Shown: positions 25,599 to 34,228 of the stretch, piece after piece
Layout of the letters: each line of letters begins with the position of its first letter
Position numbering within the stretch: the stretch's first letter is position 1
Origin: an uncultured Lachnospiraceae bacterium
Lineage (GTDB): Bacteria; Bacillota; Clostridia; Lachnospirales; Lachnospiraceae
DNA length: 43,178 bases
Direction: 5' to 3'
NCBI GenBank assembly: GCA_947630125.1
Contig: CANRGO010000008.1
Location: forward strand, 1-43,178
Program-made: the position numbers and the translations under genes
The notes under the pieces: model-generated
Database searches by the model: none
Told to the model about the DNA's origin: nothing
Seen by the model: only the letters and a program-made list of their open reading frames with translations

Positions 25599-26786
25599 TT
25601 AGTTTAATCCTGTAAATTCATCTGCTGAATAGTATTCAGAATCAATTAATGCTGACTGTACATTATCTTTTGTAACAACTACGATTGCTGTCTGTTTTGC
25701 AGGAACATCAATTACGCCATTGTTATAAGTTGTATCAGTTGCAACAGATTCTCCGTTTAATACAGATACTGCCATTGCTACAGAATCAGCTGCTAATGTA
25801 CGAGTATCTTTAAATACTGTCATAGACTGTTTTCCATCGATTACATATTGTACTGAAGCGATTTCTGAATCCTGACCAGTTACTACAAAGCTTGCAACGT
25901 CTGGATCTGAACCAAATACGTCAGCGATTGAACGAGCGGTTCCATCATTAGGAGCAAGTACTAAAACATCACCTTTCATATCAGCACCAACTGCTGTTAA
26001 ATGAGCTTCTGCTTTTGATTTTGCTACGTTGAAATCCCAGTCTGTTGTAATCTGACCAATGATTTTACCCATTTCATCACGTGTTAAAGCTGCTGTTGCG
26101 CTTAAACCAGTTGCTTCTGAAGAGTTTGCAATTACAAATGTTCCATCTGCAATTTTAGGTTGAAGAACACTCCAAGCACCTTCAAAGAAGATAAATGCAT
26201 TGTTATCTGTTGCTGCACCTGCATAAAGGTAAAGAGGAACTCCTGTAGCACCTGCTGGAGCATTGTCAACAAGGTATTGACCCTGAGCTGCGCCAACTGC
26301 AAAACTATCAAATGTTACATAATAATCAACTGCATCTGTTCCAGTGATTAATCTGTCATAAGCGATAACAGTAACGCCTGCTGCTTTTGCAGATTCAACT
26401 GCTGCTGCTGCTGCGGAACCATCTTGTGCACAAATAATTAATACTTTAATCCCTTTTGCTACTAATGCTTCTACGTTAGTTTTTTCAGTTGCAGAGGATC
26501 CCTGGCTGAATAAAACCTGTGTTGAAAATCCTGCATCGCCTAAGATTGTCTCAAACTGTGCCTGATCCTGTAACCATCTTGGTTCGTCTTTGGTAGGTAA
26601 TACGATACCAACCTGTACTTCGCCTTCAGCTGCTGGTTCTTCTGTAACTTCTTCAGCAACTTCTTCTGTAACTTCTTCTGCAACTTCCCCCGTTGAAGTT
26701 GTTTCTTCTGTAGTATCTCCACAGCCCATCATAAGGGTTGCGATCATAGATACTGCAAGAATTACACTAAGTAATTTCTTTTTCAT
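25599..26786 (-). CDS. Sugar-binding lipoprotein of the MmsAB importer (ChvE type)
   Basis: The extracellular solute receptor of the importer. The 395-residue precursor has a lipoprotein signal peptide (KKKLLSVILAVSMIATLMMGC, lipid-anchored Cys about 22). Next come a low-complexity acidic linker rich in EEVTEEVAEE-like repeats (about 28-55) and a periplasmic-binding domain (VQVGIVLPTKDEPRWLQDQA; VIAYDRLITGTDAVDYYVTF; GDVLVLAPNDGTARSIADVF). The EPRW and ND/D pocket residues fit the ChvE/MmsE group that binds arabinose, galactose or glucose. AGGAGG lies about 8 bp before the ATG. Its upstream region holds two inverted repeats. The actual sugar is unproven; the ara genes nearby favour a pentose. 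Confidence 0.92.
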   Translation of the reverse strand: MKKKLLSVILAVSMIATLMMGCGDTTEETTSTGEVAEEVTEEVAEEVTEEPAAEGEVQVGIVLPTKDEPRWLQDQAQFETILGDAGFSTQVLFSQGSSATEKTNVEALVAKGIKVLIICAQDGSAAAAAVESAKAAGVTVIAYDRLITGTDAVDYYVTFDSFAVGAAQGQYLVDNAPAGATGVPLYLYAGAATDNNAFIFFEGAWSVLQPKIADGTFVIANSSEATGLSATAALTRDEMGKIIGQITTDWDFNVAKSKAEAHLTAVGADMKGDVLVLAPNDGTARSIADVFGSDPDVASFVVTGQDSEIASVQYVIDGKQSMTVFKDTRTLAADSVAMAVSVLNGESVATDTTYNNGVIDVPAKQTAIVVVTKDNVQSALIDSEYYSADEFTGLN

Positions 26787-26820
26787 GAATAAATCCTCCT
26801 ATTAAATTATTGTTACCTGT

Positions 26821-26876
26821 TACAGTTATTACTGTACCACATCCTTATCTGTACTTGCTTGTTATCAAACAGTACA
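26821..26876. promoter_or_regulatory. Inverted repeats upstream of the binding-protein gene (possible operators)
   Basis: TACAGTTATTACTGTA (26821-26836) is a perfect dyad with a 4-bp centre, 34 bp before the binding-protein gene. TGTACT (26850-26855) and AGTACA (26871-26876) form a second, wider dyad. I found no convincing -35/-10 pair in 26787-26960, so regulated initiation with an activator is possible. The YesN-type regulator encoded upstream is a candidate binder. Confidence 0.45.
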
Positions 26877-26960
26877 TTTTTAAGGTTTTTCACAATGAAG
26901 AATAGGAGGATAGCATTATTTTGTTCTATTTCTAATTCAACCACAAAAATATGCAGATGG

Positions 26961-27998
26961 TTAAGGCATAAGGTCCGGTCGGTTTAGGTATACATCTTCT
27001 TTTAAATGAAATCCACTATCAATGATAATTTCATTCATATTATCCACAGTCACAGCAATGGGCTCAATTTTAATATAGGGAATATGATAGGTTCCATCCA
27101 TAATTGTATCTTCTATCTGAAGTTCCTCTCCTTTTGCCAGCGTTACTGCGGCTTCTGCTGCAATGGATGCTAATTCTTCATATGGTTTATAGACCGTCAT
27201 TGATTGGGTTCCTTCCACAATTCTCTGACAAGCATCCAGATCTGCATCCTGACCAACTACAAATACAGTTCCTGCCAGCTGTTGTTCTGAAAGTGCGCGT
27301 ATCACTTGGCCGGCAATGCTATCATTTCCACACATAATTCCTTGAATCTGAGTAAGTTCTTCCTTTTGCTCTTGCATATAATCATAGGCAAATTCTGATT
27401 TCCATCCTTCTGTGTAAAAAATATCACGAATGTGAATGGTCGAATTTTCCAATTGATTTTGAAATCCCAAATTTACCATAGATACATTGTTATCACTTTT
27501 GGGTCCCGAAATCATATAAACTGAAGAAAAGGCGTTTAACTCTTTACGTATCATTTCACCCATCAAATTTCCAACTTTTTCATTATCAAAGGAGATATAA
27601 AGGTCTGTCTCTCCATTTACTACCAATCGATCATAAGAAATAACAGGAATATTTGCTTCTTTAGCCTTTTTGATAGATTCCAGCAATGCTTTGGATTCGA
27701 TGGGAACGATCACAATTACATCCACACCTTTTTTAATAAAATACTCCATATGATCTACCTGACTTTGTGCATCACCATTGGCATTTTGCACATCTACCTG
27801 TGCTCCAAGTTCCTTGGCATGACTTACAAATATATCTCTATCATTCTGCCACCGTTCTACAACAAAGGTATCAAAAATCATTCCGATTTGAATCGCGTCA
27901 TCTTCCTTATCCACAGGTTCAGGGGCAGTTGTTTCCACTTTTCCACATCCAACACTCAAACAAAATACGATTAGTACTGCAAAAAATCTTCTGTTCAA
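26961..27998 (-). CDS. Second sugar-binding lipoprotein, in the signalling operon (XylF-like)
   Basis: A 345-residue type 1 periplasmic-binding protein. The lipoprotein signal is RRFFAVLIVFCLSVGC with lipidated Cys18. The domain begins IQIGMIFDTFVVERWQNDRD and includes VISYDRLVVNGETDLYISFD and TVFVVGQDADLDACQRIVEG, close to D-xylose-binding XylF proteins (YDRLI/V..DxYISFDN). The start codon is TTG and directly abuts the TAA of the response-regulator gene, with GGAGGGG about 6 bp upstream, so translation is coupled. It belongs with the kinase and regulator rather than the importer, from which 174 bp separate it. It may be a dedicated sensor lipoprotein or an alternative receptor for MmsAB. Confidence 0.87.
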   Translation of the reverse strand: MNRRFFAVLIVFCLSVGCGKVETTAPEPVDKEDDAIQIGMIFDTFVVERWQNDRDIFVSHAKELGAQVDVQNANGDAQSQVDHMEYFIKKGVDVIVIVPIESKALLESIKKAKEANIPVISYDRLVVNGETDLYISFDNEKVGNLMGEMIRKELNAFSSVYMISGPKSDNNVSMVNLGFQNQLENSTIHIRDIFYTEGWKSEFAYDYMQEQKEELTQIQGIMCGNDSIAGQVIRALSEQQLAGTVFVVGQDADLDACQRIVEGTQSMTVYKPYEELASIAAEAAVTLAKGEELQIEDTIMDGTYHIPYIKIEPIAVTVDNMNEIIIDSGFHLKEDVYLNRPDLMP

Positions 27999-29597
27999 TT
28001 ATTTCCCCTCCTTGAATTCTGTTGGAGTAACACCAACATTTTTCTTAAATGAACGACTGAAATAATTAGGGTCTGTATAGCCAACTTCACTACAGATTTC
28101 CTTCATACTTTTTCCAGTTTGGCTTAAAATTTCTTTCGCCTTTTCCATGCGGATTGCAGTAAGATACTCGATAAAATTTTCTCCTGTTTCTTCTTTGAAA
28201 AGTTTACTAAAATAGTAGGGACTAACATTTACTTCTCTGGAAACGTCATCCAATGACAAGTCTTTATGAAAATGAAGTTTGATATACTCTTTGGCCTTTT
28301 CGGTAATACTATTTACAGTCATTTCTTTCTTATTTAAAATATTACGACAAACGATCAGAATTTTTTCCAAATACCAGTTTTTTATATCATCCATAGATTG
28401 TAAAGAAGTGATGGCACTTAGATAATCATGTCTTGAACCAAAGTGATAAGACATACCGCCACTTAAATAGCCTATTTTTTCAATCAAAAGTACAAATTCC
28501 AAGGCTTTCATTTTAATATCTTGAGGACTATCAGAATGCTTTTCTAACATCCAGTCGAAAAACTTCACAGCCTCTAGGCGGCTTTGGTTAATATCACCCT
28601 GCTCCACAGCAGCAAATAGATTTTTTTCAGTCTCAATAGGATAGTCATCTTCATATTCACAGGTTACTGGCAAGTCATTGGCATGAGCCACACTTCCAGA
28701 ACTATAACGAAATGAATTCATTGCTTCCGAATAGGAGGTTCCTATTTTTCCAATGGTTTGAATGGATCCAATGCCAACTTGAAAATGAGCATCAATTGTT
28801 TCCTTTAATTTTTTTACCATTTTACGCGCCTGTTCAATGGAGTCAATACGTCTTTGATATTCCTGAGTTTTTTCTTCCTCTTTTACAGGAATATAAACAA
28901 TCACCATATTTGCCATCATATTTCCCACAATACCTGGAAAAAATTGTTTGATAATATCTCTTAACTCCATGTAATAAGATTGAGCCCGAACACTGGCACC
29001 TACTGCATTGGTTAACTGACCATCTATCTGAGAATCTCCACAACGAATTACCATCATATAACCAAAATTCTCAACAATCCCCAATAGTTGCTTGAAATTA
29101 TCGATTTCATCCACATAATTTTCCTGAAAAAGTACAGAATATATAAATCCACTTTCGATAATTGGAACAACTGTCTCTAACTTTTCTCGTATCAGTAAAT
29201 CATTGCTTCGCTTTTCTTTTTCCTGATCCACTTTCTCCATAGCTCTTTTTAACAGAGCAATGATTTCCTGTTGTTGTATGGGCTTGTTAACATAATCCAT
29301 AACACCAAGGGTGATCGCTTCTTTTGCATAATCAAATTTGTCATAGGCACTGATCACAATAAATATGGTATTTTTATTACTTTTACGAATTTCTTTCATG
29401 GCTTCAATTCCATTAATTCCAGGCATCTGTATGTCCATAAACGCAATATCAGGTCTGAAATGTTCTGCCAGCTCGATCACACTTCGTCCTGTTTTTGCAT
29501 GTTCAATCAAACACTGCTCCCCAAAGTTTTTGTTAATAATATAGGTTAAGGCATCAATCACAATCCCTTCATCATCTGCCAGCATTATTTTATACAT
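27999..29597 (-). CDS. YesN-type response regulator (REC + AraC helix-turn-helix)
   Basis: A 532-residue DNA-binding response regulator. The receiver domain (1-125) has the acidic pair in KIMLADDE and the phosphoacceptor Asp55 in DIAFMDIQMPGINGIEAMKE. A long middle region (about 130-420) links it to a C-terminal AraC domain with DVSREVNVSPYYFSKLFKEE and KEICSEVGYTDPNYFSRSFK, ending KNVGVTPTEF. It overlaps the histidine-kinase gene by 8 bp and is directly followed by the TTG of the binding-protein gene. AAGGAG lies 8 bp before the ATG. It probably activates the importer operon and possibly its own operon, whose promoter has tandem repeats upstream. Confidence 0.93.
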   Translation of the reverse strand: MYKIMLADDEGIVIDALTYIINKNFGEQCLIEHAKTGRSVIELAEHFRPDIAFMDIQMPGINGIEAMKEIRKSNKNTIFIVISAYDKFDYAKEAITLGVMDYVNKPIQQQEIIALLKRAMEKVDQEKEKRSNDLLIREKLETVVPIIESGFIYSVLFQENYVDEIDNFKQLLGIVENFGYMMVIRCGDSQIDGQLTNAVGASVRAQSYYMELRDIIKQFFPGIVGNMMANMVIVYIPVKEEEKTQEYQRRIDSIEQARKMVKKLKETIDAHFQVGIGSIQTIGKIGTSYSEAMNSFRYSSGSVAHANDLPVTCEYEDDYPIETEKNLFAAVEQGDINQSRLEAVKFFDWMLEKHSDSPQDIKMKALEFVLLIEKIGYLSGGMSYHFGSRHDYLSAITSLQSMDDIKNWYLEKILIVCRNILNKKEMTVNSITEKAKEYIKLHFHKDLSLDDVSREVNVSPYYFSKLFKEETGENFIEYLTAIRMEKAKEILSQTGKSMKEICSEVGYTDPNYFSRSFKKNVGVTPTEFKEGK

Positions 29598-31098
29598 GAT
29601 GTTTCTCCTTTCCTTCCAGTGGTATAAAGATTGCCACTTCAGTTCCCATATTTTCTCCTAAACTGGTAATTTCCATCACGTTATCCTGATGAAAAAAGAG
29701 TCTCAGTCTGCTAATTACATTTCCAATTCCGATGCCATTGGAATCATTGTTTACGGAACTTTCTTTAATTTCACCTTTCATAATCTCAGCAATCTTATCC
29801 TGACTCATACCAACTCCATTATCTCGGATGCTAATACAAACCTGATCGTCTTCCTGGATCACTTCCATGCGAATAATCCCTTTCCCCTCCATACCACGAA
29901 TTCCATAATGAATTGCATTTTCTATAATTGGTTGAAGAATCATACTTGGAACCTGAATGTTTGTAAGATTATGATCAATTTGCTTTTCAAAATGTATATC
30001 TCCTGAAAAACGAACATTTAAAATATAAATATAGTTATCTACTAACTCAATTTCCTGGGCTAGGGTTACACTTCCGCTGTTTTTTTTCACATTGTAACGA
30101 AAGAAATCTGCAACATTTTGAACATAGGCATAGGTCTTTTCAGCACCTTCTAACATGGCAAGTTGGGCACCTGCATTTAAAGTATTAAACAGAAAGTGTG
30201 GATTAATCTGTGCCTGTAAGTATTTTAACTGAGCATCCTTTAAATGAGATTCCATTAAAAGTTCTCGTTCCTTCATTTCTCGCTCAAGCTCCATACTATT
30301 GCGAATTTGAGTGATATAGTCATTTAAACTATATACCATTTGATTAAATGCATTTGTTACAACTCCTACTTCATCGTGATTTTTGACTTCCAACTGCTCA
30401 ATTGAAAGTCTTCCCAGTGCCACTTGATTTGCTGCAGTCGAAAGCCTCTTCAAGGGTTCTGTAATTCCTCTGGTTAAGATTAAAATTAAAACAATATTCA
30501 AAAGAGCAACCATCAGTAAAACAAGCATCGTAATTGCCTCAGAATTTTTTAAAGAAGCAAATAAGATTTCGTAGTTACTGGAATTATTTTGAAACTGTTG
30601 ATTATTTAAACTATAAATATATGTATCAACATAATTATACAGTTTACTTGCTTCGTCATAAAACAATTTGTATTTTTCCACATTTCTTCCACGTTTTGCC
30701 TGAATTGCTTTTTCAGCAAAATCCAAATAATCAATGGAAATATGATAGATATTTTTTTCCATCAATAGACTCTCATAATCTGTAGAAGTAAGATTCAAAT
30801 CTTTCAGAAGTTTGCGATAGGTACTTTCATACTCATAATAGGATTCTGCAGAATCGGTACTTTTGGTACTTAGATATTCTGTCATCATAGTTTGAATTCC
30901 AGTAAGTGAATTCTGCAAATCATTTAATTTTGTATTGCTTAGGTACACATTATCAATGCGTCCAATCATATAATTCATATTAAAATACATATAAATATTC
31001 ACACCAAAAATAATAATGGTAGTCATAAGAAACACCAACATCAACTTACTTTTGATGGATACTCTAAATTTGTGAAATTTACTCCTGAGCTTCTGCAT
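29590..31098 (-). CDS. LytS/YesM-type sensor histidine kinase
   Basis: A 502-residue membrane kinase that pairs with the YesN-type regulator. Two membrane helices (SKLMLVFLMTTIIIFGVNIY at about 18-37 and the segment at about 190-212) bracket a mainly helical extracellular domain of about 145 residues. A HAMP domain follows, then the His_kinase domain (H-box QLKYLQAQINPHFLFNTLN). The ATPase domain has N-box MILQPIIENAIHYGI, DNGVGM and GIGIGNVISRLRLFF. It overlaps the upstream binding-protein gene by 20 bp. The Gram-positive LytS-type partner of XylFII is built this way. The likely input is contact with a sugar-binding protein, not direct sugar binding. Confidence 0.93.
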   Translation of the reverse strand: MQKLRSKFHKFRVSIKSKLMLVFLMTTIIIFGVNIYMYFNMNYMIGRIDNVYLSNTKLNDLQNSLTGIQTMMTEYLSTKSTDSAESYYEYESTYRKLLKDLNLTSTDYESLLMEKNIYHISIDYLDFAEKAIQAKRGRNVEKYKLFYDEASKLYNYVDTYIYSLNNQQFQNNSSNYEILFASLKNSEAITMLVLLMVALLNIVLILILTRGITEPLKRLSTAANQVALGRLSIEQLEVKNHDEVGVVTNAFNQMVYSLNDYITQIRNSMELEREMKERELLMESHLKDAQLKYLQAQINPHFLFNTLNAGAQLAMLEGAEKTYAYVQNVADFFRYNVKKNSGSVTLAQEIELVDNYIYILNVRFSGDIHFEKQIDHNLTNIQVPSMILQPIIENAIHYGIRGMEGKGIIRMEVIQEDDQVCISIRDNGVGMSQDKIAEIMKGEIKESSVNNDSNGIGIGNVISRLRLFFHQDNVMEITSLGENMGTEVAIFIPLEGKEKHHV

Positions 31099-32146
31099 AA
31101 GCTTGTCTGTACCTCTCTACATTCTTCTTCGTTACGGTAGAAACATCTAATGTAACGAAATCATTCACATGTCCAGTTCTACTGTATTCATCCAAAGCCT
31201 GCACAGCACTAATTCCTATCTGGTTTGTGTCCACTGCAATGGTTGCGTCAATGATATTTTTATCTATGGCATTTAAAATAGGTTCCGATGTATAATAACC
31301 AATCAAGGATACTTTTCCCACTAAATTATAGTCAATGAGTGCCTGATAAGTACTCATTGTATGATTTTCATCCAAACATATTATGATGTCTGGCAATTCT
31401 TCTGTCACCATAAAGATATCTCGAATTGCTTCCTCTGCACTAAAATTTCCATTGTCACGAATTAACTTGGTCTCCAGACTCAGATTTAAGTGATTTCCTT
31501 CATTAGAAAGAGTTTCACTAATTCCGGAAAATAAAATGGTTTGATTACTGGTATCCGTATCTGCATCAATCATAATCATAACTTTTTCTGTCTCTGTGTT
31601 TGCTGAGCGTACAATTTGTCTTCCATATTCCCTTCCTAAATTATAACTTCCAAGACCAATAAAACTTTTTCGATCACTTCCATAGCAATCTGTCATTACA
31701 GTAACCACTGGGATTCCTTGTTCGGTAGCTGTTTTAATAAGTTCTTTCATTTCCTCACTCTGATCAGCTTCCAAAAGAATTCCATCTACCTTAGCAGAAA
31801 TCGCCATATTTAACAAATCTTCTTTGGAAAAATCCACTGCCAAATTCTCACCAAAACGTTCTACATATACATTCAAGTTTTTTCCTTCTTCTCTTGCACT
31901 TTCGTATACCTGATCCCAGAAATCATTCTGATAATCTTCTGCAATAAAAACATAGTGCTTTTCAAACGTAGAATATTTCTGAGTGTCCAAAAGATGAACA
32001 ACACCAAATTGTCTATTAAAATATATAATAATCGAAATCGTCAAAACCATCAAAACAAGGCCCAGAGCCAGCATAAAAATCTGGCTGCGTTTACTTCCCT
32101 TGCCCTTTTTGGCTTTCTTTGTTACGTTATTTTTCTTATCATTCAT
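31079..32146 (-). CDS. Membrane-anchored sugar-binding sensor protein (XylFII-like)
   Basis: A 355-residue protein with a basic cytoplasmic N-terminus (KKNNVTKKAKKGKGSKR). One uncleaved membrane helix (QIFMLALGLVLMVLTISIII) and a periplasmic-binding-fold domain (HYVFIAEDYQNDFWDQVYES; VDGILLEADQSEEM; SLIGYYTSEPILNAIDKNII) follow. There is no lipobox, so it stays tethered by the helix. As first gene of the operon, overlapping the kinase gene by 20 bp, it fits the pattern of binding proteins that sense sugar for LytS-type kinases rather than transport it. Its pocket diverges from the two lipoproteins downstream, so its ligand may differ. AGGT lies 5 bp before the ATG. Confidence 0.87.
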   Translation of the reverse strand: MNDKKNNVTKKAKKGKGSKRSQIFMLALGLVLMVLTISIIIYFNRQFGVVHLLDTQKYSTFEKHYVFIAEDYQNDFWDQVYESAREEGKNLNVYVERFGENLAVDFSKEDLLNMAISAKVDGILLEADQSEEMKELIKTATEQGIPVVTVMTDCYGSDRKSFIGLGSYNLGREYGRQIVRSANTETEKVMIMIDADTDTSNQTILFSGISETLSNEGNHLNLSLETKLIRDNGNFSAEEAIRDIFMVTEELPDIIICLDENHTMSTYQALIDYNLVGKVSLIGYYTSEPILNAIDKNIIDATIAVDTNQIGISAVQALDEYSRTGHVNDFVTLDVSTVTKKNVERYRQAYAEAQE

Positions 32147-32202
32147 ACTTTACCTATTTTCCTAAATTACCAACGTAATTTCTTTCATTTTCTATTAAGT
32201 TC

Positions 32203-32231
32203 ATACTATCTTAATTTTTGCTTTTTTCCAA
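32203..32231 (-). promoter_or_regulatory. Probable promoter of the sensor operon
   Basis: On the minus strand TTGGAA (32231-32226) and TAGTAT (32208-32203) are exactly 17 bp apart, giving a leader of about 50 nt before the sensor gene. The 18-bp tandem repeats begin immediately upstream of the -35. Confidence 0.55.
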
Positions 32232-32233
32232 CA

Positions 32234-32305
32234 GGAAAAATTTTCTAACATGAAAAAATTTTCTAACATGAAAAAATTTTCTAACATGAAAAAATTTTCT
32301 AACAA
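32234..32305. repeat. Four tandem 18-bp AT-rich repeats
   Basis: The unit GAAAAAATTTTCTAACAT occurs at 32234-32251 (second base G), 32252-32269, 32270-32287 and 32288-32305 (last base A). Two copies are identical, and the others differ at one base. They lie between the transketolase terminator and the -35 of the sensor operon. Each unit has an A-tract/T-tract core (AAAATTTT). Confidence 0.9.
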
Positions 32306-32339
32306 AAAAAGGATGGCCCCCAATTTGAGGAACATCCTT
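32304..32339 (-). terminator. Terminator of the araRABD-transketolase operon
   Basis: On the minus strand AAGGATG (32339-32333) pairs with CATCCTT (32315-32309), extended inward by CCTC/GGGG pairing, and is followed by a T run (32310-32304). It lies 13 bp after the stop codon of the C-terminal transketolase gene. Its T run merges with the fourth 18-bp repeat. Confidence 0.85.
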
Positions 32340-32352
32340 AATAAAAACCATT

Positions 32353-33297
32353 TTACTTATTCAAAAAACTCTTAATATCCTGATAAATACCATCTGCATC
32401 TAGTTTGTATTTTTTAACCAGTTCATTCGCTGCACCGGATTCGCCAAATACATCCTGCATTCCAAGTTTCTTAACAGGTGCTGGGTATTCTGCACAAAGC
32501 GCATCACAAACTGCACTTCCCAAACCGCCAATCACAGAATGTTCTTCCACAGTAACCGCTTTCCCAGTTTTCTTAACACTATTCACAACCAGTTCTGCAT
32601 CAAAAGGTTTGATGGTATGAATGTTAATCACTTCTGCCGAAACACCTTCTTCTGCTAGTCTTTCTGCTGCTGCCAGTGCTTCTGAAACACAGATTCCATT
32701 GGCAACAATGGTAAGATCACTACCTTCTCTTAAAAGAACACCTTTTCCCATTTCAAATTTATAATCTGGTCTGTCATTGATTACAGGAACAGCTGCACGT
32801 CCAAAACGAATATAAACAGGTCCCACATATTCTAAAGCTGCTTTCACAGCTGCTCTTGCTTCCACATCATCCGAAGGACACATAACTACCATACCAGGTA
32901 TGGTTCTCATTAATGCAAGATCTTCATTACACTGATGAGATGCACCATCTTCGCCTACTGTAATTCCAGCATGAGTCGCACCGATTTTAACATTTAAGTG
33001 AGGATATCCAATAGAATTACGCACCTGCTCAAACGCACGTCCAGCTGCAAACATTGCAAAGGTACTTGCAAAAGGAATCTTTCCTGTTGTAGAAAGTCCA
33101 GCTGCAATACTCATCATATTACATTCTGCTATTCCGCAATCAATATGTCTTTCCGGAAATGCTTTCTGAAAAATACTGGTTTTTGTAGCTGCTGCAAGGT
33201 CTGCGTCAAGAACTACAAGATTTGGGTATATATTTCCCAATTCTGCCAGAGCATTTCCATAACTTTCTCTGGTTGCAATTTTCTTTACTTCTGACAT
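32353..33297 (-). CDS. Transketolase, C-terminal subunit
   Basis: The pyrimidine-binding half of a split transketolase, which exchanges two-carbon units between pentose, triose and hexose phosphates. The 314-residue protein has the Pyr domain (NLVVLDADLAAATKTSIFQK; HIDCGIAECNMMSIAAGLST with the catalytic Glu of the IAE motif; HAGITVGEDGASHQ) and the C-terminal transketolase domain (KAVTVEEHSVIGGLGSAVCD). The start overlaps the end of the N-terminal subunit gene by 13 bp, so the two are made together. It ends the arabinose operon. Confidence 0.95.
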   Translation of the reverse strand: MSEVKKIATRESYGNALAELGNIYPNLVVLDADLAAATKTSIFQKAFPERHIDCGIAECNMMSIAAGLSTTGKIPFASTFAMFAAGRAFEQVRNSIGYPHLNVKIGATHAGITVGEDGASHQCNEDLALMRTIPGMVVMCPSDDVEARAAVKAALEYVGPVYIRFGRAAVPVINDRPDYKFEMGKGVLLREGSDLTIVANGICVSEALAAAERLAEEGVSAEVINIHTIKPFDAELVVNSVKKTGKAVTVEEHSVIGGLGSAVCDALCAEYPAPVKKLGMQDVFGESGAANELVKKYKLDADGIYQDIKSFLNK

Positions 33298-34121
33298 AAT
33301 GCTTCACCTACTTTCTCTAACTCTGCCATTGCAAGCTCATATTGTTCTGCATTTGGTGCAGTACCATGCCAAGCTGCTTTATTTTCCATAAAGGAAACAT
33401 TTTTTCCTTTGATACTGGTAACAATAATAGCGGTAGGTTTGCCTTTTGTTTCTTTTGCTTCTTTAAAAGCAGCACGAATCTGATCAAAATCATGAGCATC
33501 AATACAGATTACGTGGAAATTAAATGCTTCGAATTTTTTATCAATTGGTCTTGGTGAGCAGACATCATCAATGTTACCATCAATCTGCAAACCATTATTA
33601 TCTACAATCACAACAAGGTTGTCTAATTTTCTATGTCCGGCAAACATGGATGCTTCCCATACTTGACCTTCTTGAAGTTCGCCATCACCTACCAATGTAT
33701 ATACACGGTTTGTCTTGCTATCTAATTTTGCTCCAAGCGCCATTCCAACAGCTGCAGAGATTCCCTGGCCTAATGAACCACTAGACATATCTACTCCTGG
33801 TATATGTTTCATTTCAGGATGTCCCTGTAAGTAAGAGCCTAATTTACGAAGTGTCTTTAAGTCTTCTACTGGGAAAAATCCTCGATTAGCAAGGGTAGAA
33901 TAGTAACCTGGTGCTGTATGGCCTTTGGATAAAACAAAACGGTCACGAGTTTCCATTTTTGGATTTGTCGGATCAATATTCATTTCTTCAAAGTAAAGGA
34001 ATGTATAAATATCTGCTGCGGATAATGATCCACCAGGATGTCCTGATTTCGCATGGTAAGTTGCAGTGATTACACCTTTACGAACTTCATTTGCAATTTT
34101 CTGAAGTTCTAAATTATTCAT
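33285..34121 (-). CDS. Transketolase, N-terminal subunit
   Basis: The thiamine-diphosphate-binding half of the split enzyme. The 278-residue protein has AKSGHPGGSLSAADI (phosphate-binding His), GSLGQGISAAVGMALGAKL and the TPP/Mg motif GDGELQEGQVWEASMF ending IVDNNGLQIDG. The longest frame opens at 34181; GGAGG lies 7 bp before the ATG at 34121, which I prefer (MNNLELQKIANEVRKG). It follows araD by 107 bp with no clear terminator. It converts the xylulose 5-phosphate made by AraABD, which explains its place in the operon. Confidence 0.95.
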   Translation of the reverse strand: MNNLELQKIANEVRKGVITATYHAKSGHPGGSLSAADIYTFLYFEEMNIDPTNPKMETRDRFVLSKGHTAPGYYSTLANRGFFPVEDLKTLRKLGSYLQGHPEMKHIPGVDMSSGSLGQGISAAVGMALGAKLDSKTNRVYTLVGDGELQEGQVWEASMFAGHRKLDNLVVIVDNNGLQIDGNIDDVCSPRPIDKKFEAFNFHVICIDAHDFDQIRAAFKEAKETKGKPTAIIVTSIKGKNVSFMENKAAWHGTAPNAEQYELAMAELEKVGEALCQK

Positions 34122-34228
34122 TTTACTACCTCCATCATGTATGCTTTGCTTTTTATACAGTAATAATCTACCATACTTCATCCTTTTGGTCTATGCCTTC
34201 AGTATACAAAAATTGCTAAAAAATAGAC

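Noticed and set aside
32234-32305. CRISPR array
   Set aside because: The 18-bp units are directly adjacent with no spacers, and no cas genes are present.
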